A stretch of 64,000 nucleotides of DNA from Microbacteriaceae bacterium (GTDB lineage Bacteria; Actinomycetota; Actinomycetes; Actinomycetales; Microbacteriaceae): the NCBI GenBank assembly GCA_025465095.1, contig JAODME010000029.1:1-64000 (forward strand), given 5' to 3'. Both the position numbers and the translations under genes were made by a program. The number at the start of each line of letters is the position of its first letter. Position 1 is the stretch's first letter. This document shows, in pieces, positions 34,933-42,094 of this stretch. Under the pieces are notes generated by a model. It worked only from the letters and a program-made list of their open reading frames with translations. It did no database searches and was not told where the DNA came from.

Positions 34933-35946
34933 CTAGCCCCGAACTTCCTCGACCCATTCCTGGACCTGCTCCGGAAGGCCGTCGATGATGGGCTGCGTCG
35001 CTTTAACCCACTTCTCAAGGTCCTTGATCTCGTGGAATTCCGCTCCGGCTTCTTCAAGCTGGGCGCGGTAGTCCTCGGTATTTGCGATCGTCTCTTCGGT
35101 GTAGGTCTTGCCGACCTCATCGGAGGAGTCGCGGATGATGTCCTGGTAGGACTCGGGGAGCGCAGCTAGGGCTTCGCTCCAGGTGATGAAGTGGTAGTTC
35201 GCGTACATGTGGCTGGTCTCGCCGATGTGCGGGGCAACCTCGTGGATGCTGTTGAACAGGATCGCGTCGAGCGGGTTCTCCTGGCCGTCGAGCACGCCGC
35301 TCTCGAGCGCGGAATAGACCTCGTTGAACGGCAGGGCCTCGGCGCGGGCGCCGAGTGCTTCCCAGGTTGCGAGCATCGTCGGCGCGGATGGCGTGCGGAT
35401 GGTCTTGCCCTTGAGCTCGTCGAGCGTCTCTACCGGTTCCTTGGTGGTGAGCTGACGCGGACCGCGGTACATGTTTCCGAGCACCTCGTAGCCGGAGGCA
35501 TCTGTGATTGCCTGCTTGATCTCCGTGCCGAGGTCACCCTCCCAGACCTCGAAGAACTGTTCCTCATCCTCGTAGAGGAAGGGCGCGGTCTCAATGCCGG
35601 ACAAGTCCGTGTACGCCTCGACCGCGAGCAGGCTCTCAATCACGACGTCGACCGAGCCGAGCTGCAGGCCTTCAACCATTTCCTCCCAGGTTCCGAGGGT
35701 GGACGCGGAGTGGATCTCCACCTTGATCTGCCCGTCTGACTTCTCCTCGACGAGCTCCTTGAACTGAAGGGCCGCCGTCTGACGGGGGTCGGTTTCGCTG
35801 CCGGCGTGGCCGAGTACGAGTGTGACGGGCTCTACCGCCGCGGCGGACTTATCTGAGGTGGAGCCGGCTTCGACTGCGCTACCGGCGCAGCCGGTCAATG
35901 TGAGAGCGCCGATCGACAGAGCTGCGAGTACGATGTTCTTCTTCAT
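34933..35946 (-). CDS. dctP: TRAP transporter substrate-binding lipoprotein DctP
   Basis: The 337-residue protein has a lipoprotein signal with LTGC (cysteine 20), unusual compared with the cleaved periplasmic DctP of Gram-negatives but normal for a Gram-positive. TRAP-family features include KFKELVEEKSDGQIKVEIHSASTLGTWEEM near 65-90 and PTMLATWEALGARAEALPFNEVYSALESGVLDGQENP, the region with the carboxylate-binding arginine in most members (an arginine sits in KGKTIRTPSAP near residue 182). It is the last gene of the dctQ-dctM-dctP operon. TRAP binding proteins usually take organic or sugar acids, fitting a tetronate-type ligand. Confidence 0.9.
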   Translation of the reverse strand: MKKNIVLAALSIGALTLTGCAGSAVEAGSTSDKSAAAVEPVTLVLGHAGSETDPRQTAALQFKELVEEKSDGQIKVEIHSASTLGTWEEMVEGLQLGSVDVVIESLLAVEAYTDLSGIETAPFLYEDEEQFFEVWEGDLGTEIKQAITDASGYEVLGNMYRGPRQLTTKEPVETLDELKGKTIRTPSAPTMLATWEALGARAEALPFNEVYSALESGVLDGQENPLDAILFNSIHEVAPHIGETSHMYANYHFITWSEALAALPESYQDIIRDSSDEVGKTYTEETIANTEDYRAQLEEAGAEFHEIKDLEKWVKATQPIIDGLPEQVQEWVEEVRG

Positions 35947-35997
35947 TTCACTTCCTTGTGTTTATGGATTGCAGGGTTGGGTGGAGATGGATTGCTG

Positions 35998-37314
35998 CTA
36001 GGCCAGGAGGTTAGGGAGCCAGAGTGAGATCTGGGGGATGAAGGTGATGAGGAGCAGGTAGATGATTCCCATGAGGAGGAACGGACCAACCGCCTTCACC
36101 GCCTGGAGCATGCTCACCTTGGCCAGCTCTGCTGCCAGCATCAGGCCTACTCCTACGGGAGGGGTGAGGAGGCCGACGCTCAGGTTGGCCACGATCACGA
36201 TGCCGAGGTGGACAGGGTCGATACCCAGTGACGTCGCGACGGGGAACAGGATCGGCGCAATGATGATCAGCGCGGCGTTCGCCTCGATGAACATGCCGGC
36301 GATGAGCAGCACCCCGTTGATCAGCAGGAGCAGCACCATGGGGTTCTCGGTGATCGAGAAGATTGCTTCCGCCGCCGCCTGAGGCACGAGGCCCGAGGTG
36401 AGTGCCCAGGAGTAGATCTGCGCCGCCGCGAGCACAAGCATGATGAGCCCGATGATCAGCACCGAGTCGGCGAGCGCGTAGACGAGCTTCTTCCAAGTGA
36501 GTTCCTTGTAGACGAAGAAGCCGATCGCGAGCGCATAGATGACGGCGATCGCCGCCGCTTCCGTCGGTGTGAAGACCCCGAACCGGATTCCCCCCAGGAT
36601 GATGATGGGAAGCAAAAGGGTGGGGATGGCGCGGTAGAGAGAAATCAGGAACTTGGGGCGATCGTCCCTGGGGATCGTGCCGAGCTTGTTGAGGTCCTTC
36701 GCCTCCTGCATCGCCTCCTTCGTGAATCCGAAACGCTTGGCCGTGAGGTGAACCGTGATCATGAGCATGACCACGTACAGCACAGCGGGAACTATCCCGG
36801 CGAAGAACAGCGCACCGATGGAGGTGCCGGTTACCACGCCGTACACGATCATGGTGATGCTGGGCGGCATGATCGGGTCGACCACCGGTGCGGCTGCCAC
36901 AACGGCGGCGGCGTATTCGGGACGGTACTTGCGCTCCTTCATTGCGGGGATCACGATACGGCCGAGGCTTGAGACGCTGGCGACAGCTGATCCGGAGATA
37001 CCGCCGAAGAGGAGCGACGTGATGGACATGGACTGGGCGAGCCCGGCGCGCATTCCACCGACGGCGGAGTCGGCGACATTGAGCAAGCGCTTGGTCATGC
37101 CGCCCTCATTCATCACCGCGCCCGCGAGGATGAACAACGGAATGGCGAGGAGAGGAAAGGGAGTGATACCTGCAACGATCCTCTGTGCGCCGATGCTGAG
37201 TGGTACGTCGGTGACAAGTGCGAGGGTGAAGAGGGAGGCCGCAGCGAGTGCGAAACCGACCGGCACACGAAGGAGCATCGCGACGGCGAAGTTGCTCAAA
37301 ATTAACGGGCCCAT
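35998..37314 (-). CDS. dctM: TRAP transporter large permease DctM
   Basis: The 438-residue protein is a typical 12-13-segment TRAP large subunit. Diagnostic segments are PLFILAGAVMNEGGMTKRL near 57-75, SGSAVASVSSLGRIVIPAMKE near 110-130, and NPVHLGIV-like DPVHLGIVIVANLSVGLLTPPVG near the C-terminus. It starts 2 bases after the dctQ stop. It forms the Na+-coupled channel of the transporter with the small subunit. Confidence 0.92.
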   Translation of the reverse strand: MGPLILSNFAVAMLLRVPVGFALAAASLFTLALVTDVPLSIGAQRIVAGITPFPLLAIPLFILAGAVMNEGGMTKRLLNVADSAVGGMRAGLAQSMSITSLLFGGISGSAVASVSSLGRIVIPAMKERKYRPEYAAAVVAAAPVVDPIMPPSITMIVYGVVTGTSIGALFFAGIVPAVLYVVMLMITVHLTAKRFGFTKEAMQEAKDLNKLGTIPRDDRPKFLISLYRAIPTLLLPIIILGGIRFGVFTPTEAAAIAVIYALAIGFFVYKELTWKKLVYALADSVLIIGLIMLVLAAAQIYSWALTSGLVPQAAAEAIFSITENPMVLLLLINGVLLIAGMFIEANAALIIIAPILFPVATSLGIDPVHLGIVIVANLSVGLLTPPVGVGLMLAAELAKVSMLQAVKAVGPFLLMGIIYLLLITFIPQISLWLPNLLA

Positions 37315-37316
37315 GT

Positions 37317-37916
37317 TTACACTTCTCCCTTGATGATGATGACGTCGTCAGGCTGATAGAGGACCGGAGCCGTCAAGGGGTCCACGCCTTGGGGGGCGTG
37401 AAAGAGCTTCCACCACGCCTCGATCGCGAATATGAGGGAGAATGCCGCGCCAACCGGCACCGCGAGCGCCACCCACCCGAACGACACTCCGAGTCCTGGG
37501 GAGCTACGCCGGAACGACGGCGGAAGGGCCTCGAACCCGTACCAGACCAGGGCGGCAAGAACTGCGACGACGATGATTGCGGTGACCGTCTCGAGGGTGC
37601 GCATCAGCCAGCGTTTGTACGGAACGTACTCCCAGATGTCGAGCACCATGTGCCGGCCGCGGCGCACGCCGAGGGCGATGGCGATCATGGACAGCCAGAC
37701 AAAGCTGTATGAGGCGAGTTCGACCGTCCATGACGCGGAAGAAGCCGTGACATAACGGGAGATCACCTGCCAGCTCACCGCAAGGACGACAACGCCGAGC
37801 AGCGTCACGCCCATGATTTGAAGAATGCGATCGAGTCCGTTGAGAACGCGGTCGACCCACGATGTGGTGTTGATGGTCGCTCCTTTGCGATGAGGGTCCT
37901 GCCACGCCCGGCTCAA
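37317..37916 (-). CDS. dctQ: TRAP transporter small permease DctQ
   Basis: A four-segment membrane protein of the DctQ family, with the SFVWLSMIAIALGVRRGRHMVLDI motif region near residues 75-98. The start is odd. The open frame allows a TTG at 37916 without ribosome binding site. A strong AAAGGAG lies 5 bases before an in-frame ATC at 37874, which would remove 14 residues that have no match to the family. No ATG or GTG exists nearby, so ATC initiation is a real possibility; the longer frame is given here. First gene of the TRAP operon; a LacI-type operator is 20 bases upstream of the TTG. Confidence 0.8.
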   Translation of the reverse strand: MSRAWQDPHRKGATINTTSWVDRVLNGLDRILQIMGVTLLGVVVLAVSWQVISRYVTASSASWTVELASYSFVWLSMIAIALGVRRGRHMVLDIWEYVPYKRWLMRTLETVTAIIVVAVLAALVWYGFEALPPSFRRSSPGLGVSFGWVALAVPVGAAFSLIFAIEAWWKLFHAPQGVDPLTAPVLYQPDDVIIIKGEV

Positions 37917-37935
37917 ACAAGGGCTGTTTGCAGAG

Positions 37936-37949
37936 TGTAACCGATACCA
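37936..37949. promoter_or_regulatory. LacI-type operator upstream of the TRAP operon
   Basis: TGTAACCGATACCA, with flanks, shares 21 of 23 bases with the site at 33734-33756 upstream of the SAF dehydrogenase operon. Both lie just upstream of operons that flank the LacI gene at 33824. Confidence 0.6.
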
Positions 37950-38062
37950 CTTTGTTTACGAGACGCGATATGGATAGTTCGTCGGATTCTTGAGCGACCG
38001 GGGTCGCGAGGAGAGTAACCGGCCGCGCCGAGTGTAAGTCATCGAAACATAGCAGGGTTTGA

Positions 38063-38092
38063 TTGTCAACATTAGGACGGTCGACAGTTGAC
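38063..38092. promoter_or_regulatory. GntR-type operator candidate (TTGTCAAC...GTTGAC)
   Basis: TTGTCAAC (38063-38070) and GTTGAC (38087-38092) form an inverted pair like the one found at 44144-44181 and the single arm at 44023-44030, both around the GntR/FCD gene at 43342. It lies upstream of dctQ (minus strand). On the plus strand it precedes an orphan start: AAAGGAG at 38115 and ATG at 38128, whose frame has no recognisable product and soon overlaps the monooxygenase gene. The 37917-38283 interval otherwise holds no gene. Confidence 0.45.
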
Positions 38093-38283
38093 GTATATTG
38101 ATCTCACCCCACGCAAAGGAGCGCCGCATGCCCCTGTTTCGCACATCGCAGGCCAGAACACTGGTGGGCCGCCCCGGCGCAGTGAAGGCCGACGTGTCCG
38201 TTGCCCATGCAGATCCTGCCTCATCCCTTCAGACGGGCAGGGCGTTGCGGGGCGGTCCGGAAGCGCCGGCCTCCTCGAGGGTC

Positions 38284-38601
38284 TTAGAGCGTGCCTTGAA
38301 TCCTGGTTCCTGCCGGCAGAGGCGTAAGCCTGGTGACCTGCACAGGCCGGGCAAGTTTCCCCTCGAGCGAAGCGTTCAACGCGGCGACAGCCTCGCCTGC
38401 CCCATGCGCGTCAAGGAGCTCGACCGACTCCCATTTCTCGATCATCACGATCGTGTCATCCGATGCGTGGTGGATGGCGTAAAGGATGCAGCCCGGTTCT
38501 TCGTGCACCGCCGCGATTGCGGGTCTGAGGACATCCTGGACGGCGGCGAACTGGCCGGAATCGGGAAAGAAGACGGCGATAACAACGATGGGTTCAGTCA
38601 T
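38284..38601 (-). CDS. Antibiotic biosynthesis monooxygenase (ABM/YgiN-like) domain protein
   Basis: A single-domain protein of 105 residues (108 with the upstream GTG). The sequence follows the ABM ferredoxin-like fold: EPIVVIAVFF (strand 1), helix with VQDVLRPAIAAVHEEPGCILYAIH, TIVMIEKWES (the conserved EKW near 58-60), then a helix and PVQVTRLTPLP. Such proteins act as small cofactor-free monooxygenases or as isomerase-like enzymes such as LsrG. It is divergent from nhaA with almost no space between. Substrate unknown. Confidence 0.75.
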   Translation of the reverse strand: MTEPIVVIAVFFPDSGQFAAVQDVLRPAIAAVHEEPGCILYAIHHASDDTIVMIEKWESVELLDAHGAGEAVAALNASLEGKLARPVQVTRLTPLPAGTRIQGTL

Positions 38602-38612
38602 GGTGATCACCG

Positions 38613-39818
38613 ATGATACAGACCCTCAGAAACCGATTCGTGCCGATATTCCGTTCCGATCGCCACTGCGCCGTGCTTCTTTTGGTTGCAGCGGCTCTCG
38701 GGCTCGCGCTCGCGAACAGCCCGTTGCGTGACCTTGCCCTCGGTCTCAAGACGGCACATTTCGGCCTTGCTGGAATCGGTCTGAATTTTTCGGTGAGTCA
38801 CTGGATCGCGGACGGTCTGCTCGTGGTCTTCTTCTTCGTCGTCGCGGCGGAGCTCAAGAATGAACTCACCAACGGTCAGTTGAACAGCCTCCGCAAGGCC
38901 CTCGTGCCGATCATCGCCGCGGTCTGCGGCGTCGTCGGTCCAGCGCTCGTATACCTGCTGATCGCCGGAGAGGAAGCGGCCCACGGCTGGCCCGTCCCCA
39001 CCGCGACCGACATTGCCTTCGCTCTGGGTGTATTGGCCGTCTTCGGGCCAGGGCTCCCCTCGCGTCTGCGAATTTTCCTACTGGCCCTCGCCGTGCTCGA
39101 CGACCTCATTGGAATCATCCTCATCGCCGTCCTGTTCACCGAGGACCTCAATGTTCCGGCCCTCGCCGCCGCCGCCGCCGCAATCGGCTGTTTCGGACTT
39201 TTGAGTAGATCTCCTCATCGCGATGTCCTGGCTGTCGGACTGCTCATGGCCGTGGTCGCCGTCAGTGCATGGTTCTTTGTAGTGCAGTCCGGGATTCATC
39301 CCACCCTCACCGGAGTTGGGCTCGGTCTTGTCATGCGCGGATCGAGCGGACGCGCACTCGCTCACCATCTCGTCCCTTGGTCCAACGGGGTCATCCTTCC
39401 GCTATTCGCTTTCACCGCCGCGCTCGTGCCGCTGCCTCAGGCGCAGTCCCTCGGGCCGGTGTTCGTGGGCCTGGCCGTCGCCCTGCCCGTGGGCAAGGCC
39501 GTCGGAATCACCTTTGGCGGCTTGATCGGCGCCCGATTCGCGCGCAAGCACGGCGGTCCCGAGCTCTCGGTGGGGGACCTCTTTGCGCTCGCAGTCACCG
39601 GCGGACTCGGGTTCACCGTCGCTCTACTGATGAATCAGCTGACCTTTGCCCAATCGCCGGAATTGATGGATCAGGGGGCACTGGGTGTGCTGGCCGGTTC
39701 CGGGCTGTCTCTTGTGGCGGGCGCGGCCCTCATCGGCTGGCGCTCCCGGGTGCATGCGCGTCTCGGGTGCCAGGCGGTCACGCGAGACAGGCCGGAACCT
39801 GCCGAGGATGCGAGTTGA
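38613..39818 (+). CDS. nhaA: Na+/H+ antiporter NhaA
   Basis: The 401-residue protein is a clear NhaA. D133 in TATDIAFALG and D163-D164 in VLDDLIGI fall at the same residue numbers as the ion-binding aspartates of Escherichia coli NhaA. About twelve membrane segments are visible, with the GLGFTVALLM region near 332-341 (TM11). It exchanges internal Na+ for external H+. Its neighbours are the sodium-coupled TRAP transporter and a sugar-acid dehydrogenase, so it may restore the Na+ gradient used for uptake. It begins 11 bases from the divergent monooxygenase gene. Confidence 0.93.
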   Translation: MIQTLRNRFVPIFRSDRHCAVLLLVAAALGLALANSPLRDLALGLKTAHFGLAGIGLNFSVSHWIADGLLVVFFFVVAAELKNELTNGQLNSLRKALVPIIAAVCGVVGPALVYLLIAGEEAAHGWPVPTATDIAFALGVLAVFGPGLPSRLRIFLLALAVLDDLIGIILIAVLFTEDLNVPALAAAAAAIGCFGLLSRSPHRDVLAVGLLMAVVAVSAWFFVVQSGIHPTLTGVGLGLVMRGSSGRALAHHLVPWSNGVILPLFAFTAALVPLPQAQSLGPVFVGLAVALPVGKAVGITFGGLIGARFARKHGGPELSVGDLFALAVTGGLGFTVALLMNQLTFAQSPELMDQGALGVLAGSGLSLVAGAALIGWRSRVHARLGCQAVTRDRPEPAEDAS

Positions 39819-39871
39819 CAGAGAATCTGACGTTCACCTAAAGTCGGAAGGCCAGACCATCTGACCAGACC
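39815..39871 (+). promoter_or_regulatory. Promoter and direct-repeat operator before the second SAF dehydrogenase
   Basis: TTGACA (39815-39820) and TAAAGT (39839-39844) are spaced by 18 bases. CCAGACC occurs twice just downstream (39852-39858 and 39865-39871), and the sequence GACCATCTGACC (39855-39866) between them recurs with one change at 41256-41267 before the GntR gene. A GntR/FCD operator is likely. Confidence 0.5.
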
Positions 39872-39898
39872 GGTGCGGCCGCCCACAAAGGAGTAGAC

Positions 39899-41257
39899 GT
39901 GAACTTGTATTCGCTCATGCAGCGACGGACCGAAACCGACGGACCGATCCGTGTCGGCGTGATCGGAGCGGGGAAGTTCGCATCCATGTTCCTCACGCAG
40001 GCGCTCCACACGGTCGGTATTCACGTCGTCGGAGTCGCCGACATCAATGTGCCCAAAGCCCGGGATGCCCTCACACGCACGGGTTGGCCCGAAGAGCGCT
40101 TTGCTGCCGCGTCCCTCGAGGAGGCGCTCCGCACCGGCGGGACTGCTGTGATCGACAGCGCGGACGACCTGATGCGTCTACCCCAGATCGAGGTAATCCT
40201 CGAAATCACCGGCAACCCGATCGTCGGCACATATCACGCGCTCACAAGCATCGAGAATGGCAAGCATGTCGTCATGGTCAACGTCGAGGCCGACTGCATG
40301 GTCGGGCCGATCCTGCAGCGCCGCGCGGCTGCGGCCGGTGTCGTGTACTCCATGGCTTACGGCGACCAGCCGGCCCTGATCTGTGAACTCGTCGACTGGT
40401 GCCGGACGGTGGGCTTCGATATCGTCGCCGCGGGCAAGGGCACGAAATACCTTCCCGAGTACAACTACTCCACCCCTGATACCGTCTGGGACTATTACGG
40501 CTTTTCCCCCGAACAGCTCGCTACGGGCGACTTCAATCCGAAAATGTTCAACTCGTTCCTCGACGGCACGAAATCCGCGATCGAGATGGCCGCCGTGGCT
40601 AACGGAACTGGACTCACGCCGCAGGAGGAAGGGCTTCTCTTCCCACCAGCGGGGGTCGACGACCTGCCAACGGTGTACCGGGAGAAGTCCCTAGGCGGTA
40701 GCCTGACCCGACGCGGGACGGTCGAAATCGCATCGAGCCTTCATCGCGACGGTACGGAGGTGGAACGAAACCTCCGCTGGGGCGTCTACGTCACCTTCGA
40801 AGCGAAAACGGACTACGCGGCGCAGTGCTTTGCAGAGTACGGCGTCCACACCGACGAGACCGGGCGCTATGGATCGTTGTACCGCCCCTACCACATGATC
40901 GGGCTCGAGCTCGGGGTGAGCGTGGCCTCAGCCGTGCTCCGGGGTGAACCCACCGGCAGCCCAACAGGATTCAGGGGAGACGTGGTGTCCACCGCCAAGA
41001 AGGACCTTCGCGCCGGCGACACCCTCGACGGAGAAGGCGGCTACACGGTGTTCGGAAAGCTCGCGCCCGCGCAGCTGTCGCTCGCCCAAAACGCGCTCCC
41101 GCTTGGCCTTGCCCACGGGGCTAAGCTCATTCGGGACGTGCCGAAGGACGGGACCATTTCTTGGGGCGACATCGCTGTTGACGACAGCCTGCAGGCCGTC
41201 CAGGTCCGCAAGGAGCTGGAGGCGGAGTTCCGTGCCGAATCGCTCGCCTCGGCCTGA
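39899..41257 (+). CDS. NAD(P)-dependent dehydrogenase with C-terminal SAF domain, copy 2
   Basis: This 452-residue protein is colinear with the one at 32310 over its full length: VGVIGAGKFASMF (Rossmann), GNPIVGTYHAL, SMAYGDQPALICELVDWC, AAGKGTKYLPEY, and AKKDLRAGDTLDGEGGYTVFGKL in the SAF part. It starts with GTG (AAAGGAG upstream) and stands in front of a GntR/FCD regulator and a DUF1537 kinase on the same strand. Two such paralogues in one region suggest two stereoisomeric or sequential substrates. I do not know a characterised member, so the reaction is open; polyol or sugar-acid oxidation is the best inference. Confidence 0.75.
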   Translation: MNLYSLMQRRTETDGPIRVGVIGAGKFASMFLTQALHTVGIHVVGVADINVPKARDALTRTGWPEERFAAASLEEALRTGGTAVIDSADDLMRLPQIEVILEITGNPIVGTYHALTSIENGKHVVMVNVEADCMVGPILQRRAAAAGVVYSMAYGDQPALICELVDWCRTVGFDIVAAGKGTKYLPEYNYSTPDTVWDYYGFSPEQLATGDFNPKMFNSFLDGTKSAIEMAAVANGTGLTPQEEGLLFPPAGVDDLPTVYREKSLGGSLTRRGTVEIASSLHRDGTEVERNLRWGVYVTFEAKTDYAAQCFAEYGVHTDETGRYGSLYRPYHMIGLELGVSVASAVLRGEPTGSPTGFRGDVVSTAKKDLRAGDTLDGEGGYTVFGKLAPAQLSLAQNALPLGLAHGAKLIRDVPKDGTISWGDIAVDDSLQAVQVRKELEAEFRAESLASA

Positions 41258-41267
41258 CCATCTGGCC
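41256..41267. promoter_or_regulatory. Second copy of the GACCATCTG motif
   Basis: GACCATCTGGCC matches 11 of 12 bases of 39855-39866. It overlaps the stop codon of the SAF dehydrogenase gene and lies 54 bases before the GntR gene at 41321, where an autoregulatory site would be expected. Confidence 0.4.
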
Positions 41268-41320
41268 GCAACCTAGGATTGACGCGGCATCAGCCGAATT
41301 CCTCGAGATCTGGAGTCCTC

Positions 41321-42094
41321 ATGTCGACATCCGGCGGGTGGGAACCCGTGCAACGCGTCCGAACCTATGAACAGGTCATGGCGCAGATTGAGGAGCGGAT
41401 CCTCGATGGTCGGCTGGCCGCGGGCGACCACCTTCCGAGCGAGCGCGACTTCGCGGTGCAGCTCGGTGTGTCCCGGCCGTCGCTACGGGAGTCGCTTCGG
41501 GTTCTGGAGGCCCTCGGTGTCGTGGACATCCGCCGGGGTGGGGGAGCGGACGGAGGTGCAGCCCTCCTCGGCACGCCAGGTCGCGGTTTCGTCAATCTGC
41601 TCAAACTCCAGCTGGCCCTCGGGCAGTTCGACCAGACCGACGTGCTCGAAACGCGGCTCGCGCTCGAAACCTGGAGCGCGCGCGAAGCGTCGCTTCGTGC
41701 AACCGAGGACGACCATGACGAGCTCGCCAGCATTCTGGCAAGCATGGACGATCCAGGGGTGACGACTGCGGAATTCAACCGGCTCGACACCGCTTTCCAT
41801 GTGCGGATGGCGGAAGCAACGGGCAACGCGCTCACCGCCCACCTCATGCAATCGCTGCGCATCGCCATCAACCGTCAAATGATCGATGCGTACGCACGTC
41901 TGGACGACTGGCGCGCGACCGCTGCTACGGTGCGGCGCGAGCACCGCGAACTGCTCGATGCGGTCCGCCGCCGCGAACCGGAGGCAGCCGTCCGATGCAT
42001 GCAGGATCACATCACCGATTTCTACGCCCTCGGAGACGTTGGCGGCACCTCTTCATCCGACACCCCCCGGAAGGCCGGAAAACCATCACCATGA
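41321..42094 (+). CDS. FadR-type (GntR/FCD) transcriptional regulator
   Basis: A GntR winged helix (about residues 13-78 with LAAGDHLPSERDFAVQLGVSRPSLRESLRVLE) is followed by an FCD domain (NRLDTAFHVRMAEATGN near 150-166 gives the D-x3-H metal site). The ATG at 41321 is preceded by GGAG. Its stop overlaps the start of the DUF1537 kinase by 4 bases (ATGA), so it is cotranslated with the kinase. It probably controls copy 2 of the SAF dehydrogenase, itself and the kinase through the GACCATCTG sites. Confidence 0.87.
   Translation: MSTSGGWEPVQRVRTYEQVMAQIEERILDGRLAAGDHLPSERDFAVQLGVSRPSLRESLRVLEALGVVDIRRGGGADGGAALLGTPGRGFVNLLKLQLALGQFDQTDVLETRLALETWSAREASLRATEDDHDELASILASMDDPGVTTAEFNRLDTAFHVRMAEATGNALTAHLMQSLRIAINRQMIDAYARLDDWRATAATVRREHRELLDAVRRREPEAAVRCMQDHITDFYALGDVGGTSSSDTPRKAGKPSP

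Noticed and set aside
38098-38616. 172-codon plus-strand frame over the ABM monooxygenase
   Set aside because: Most of it is antisense to a convincing ABM-domain gene. Only the start region at 38128 is odd and is noted separately.
39152-39180. GCC-rich tract in nhaA that could be a microsatellite
   Set aside because: It simply encodes an alanine-rich membrane segment and there is no frame disturbance.
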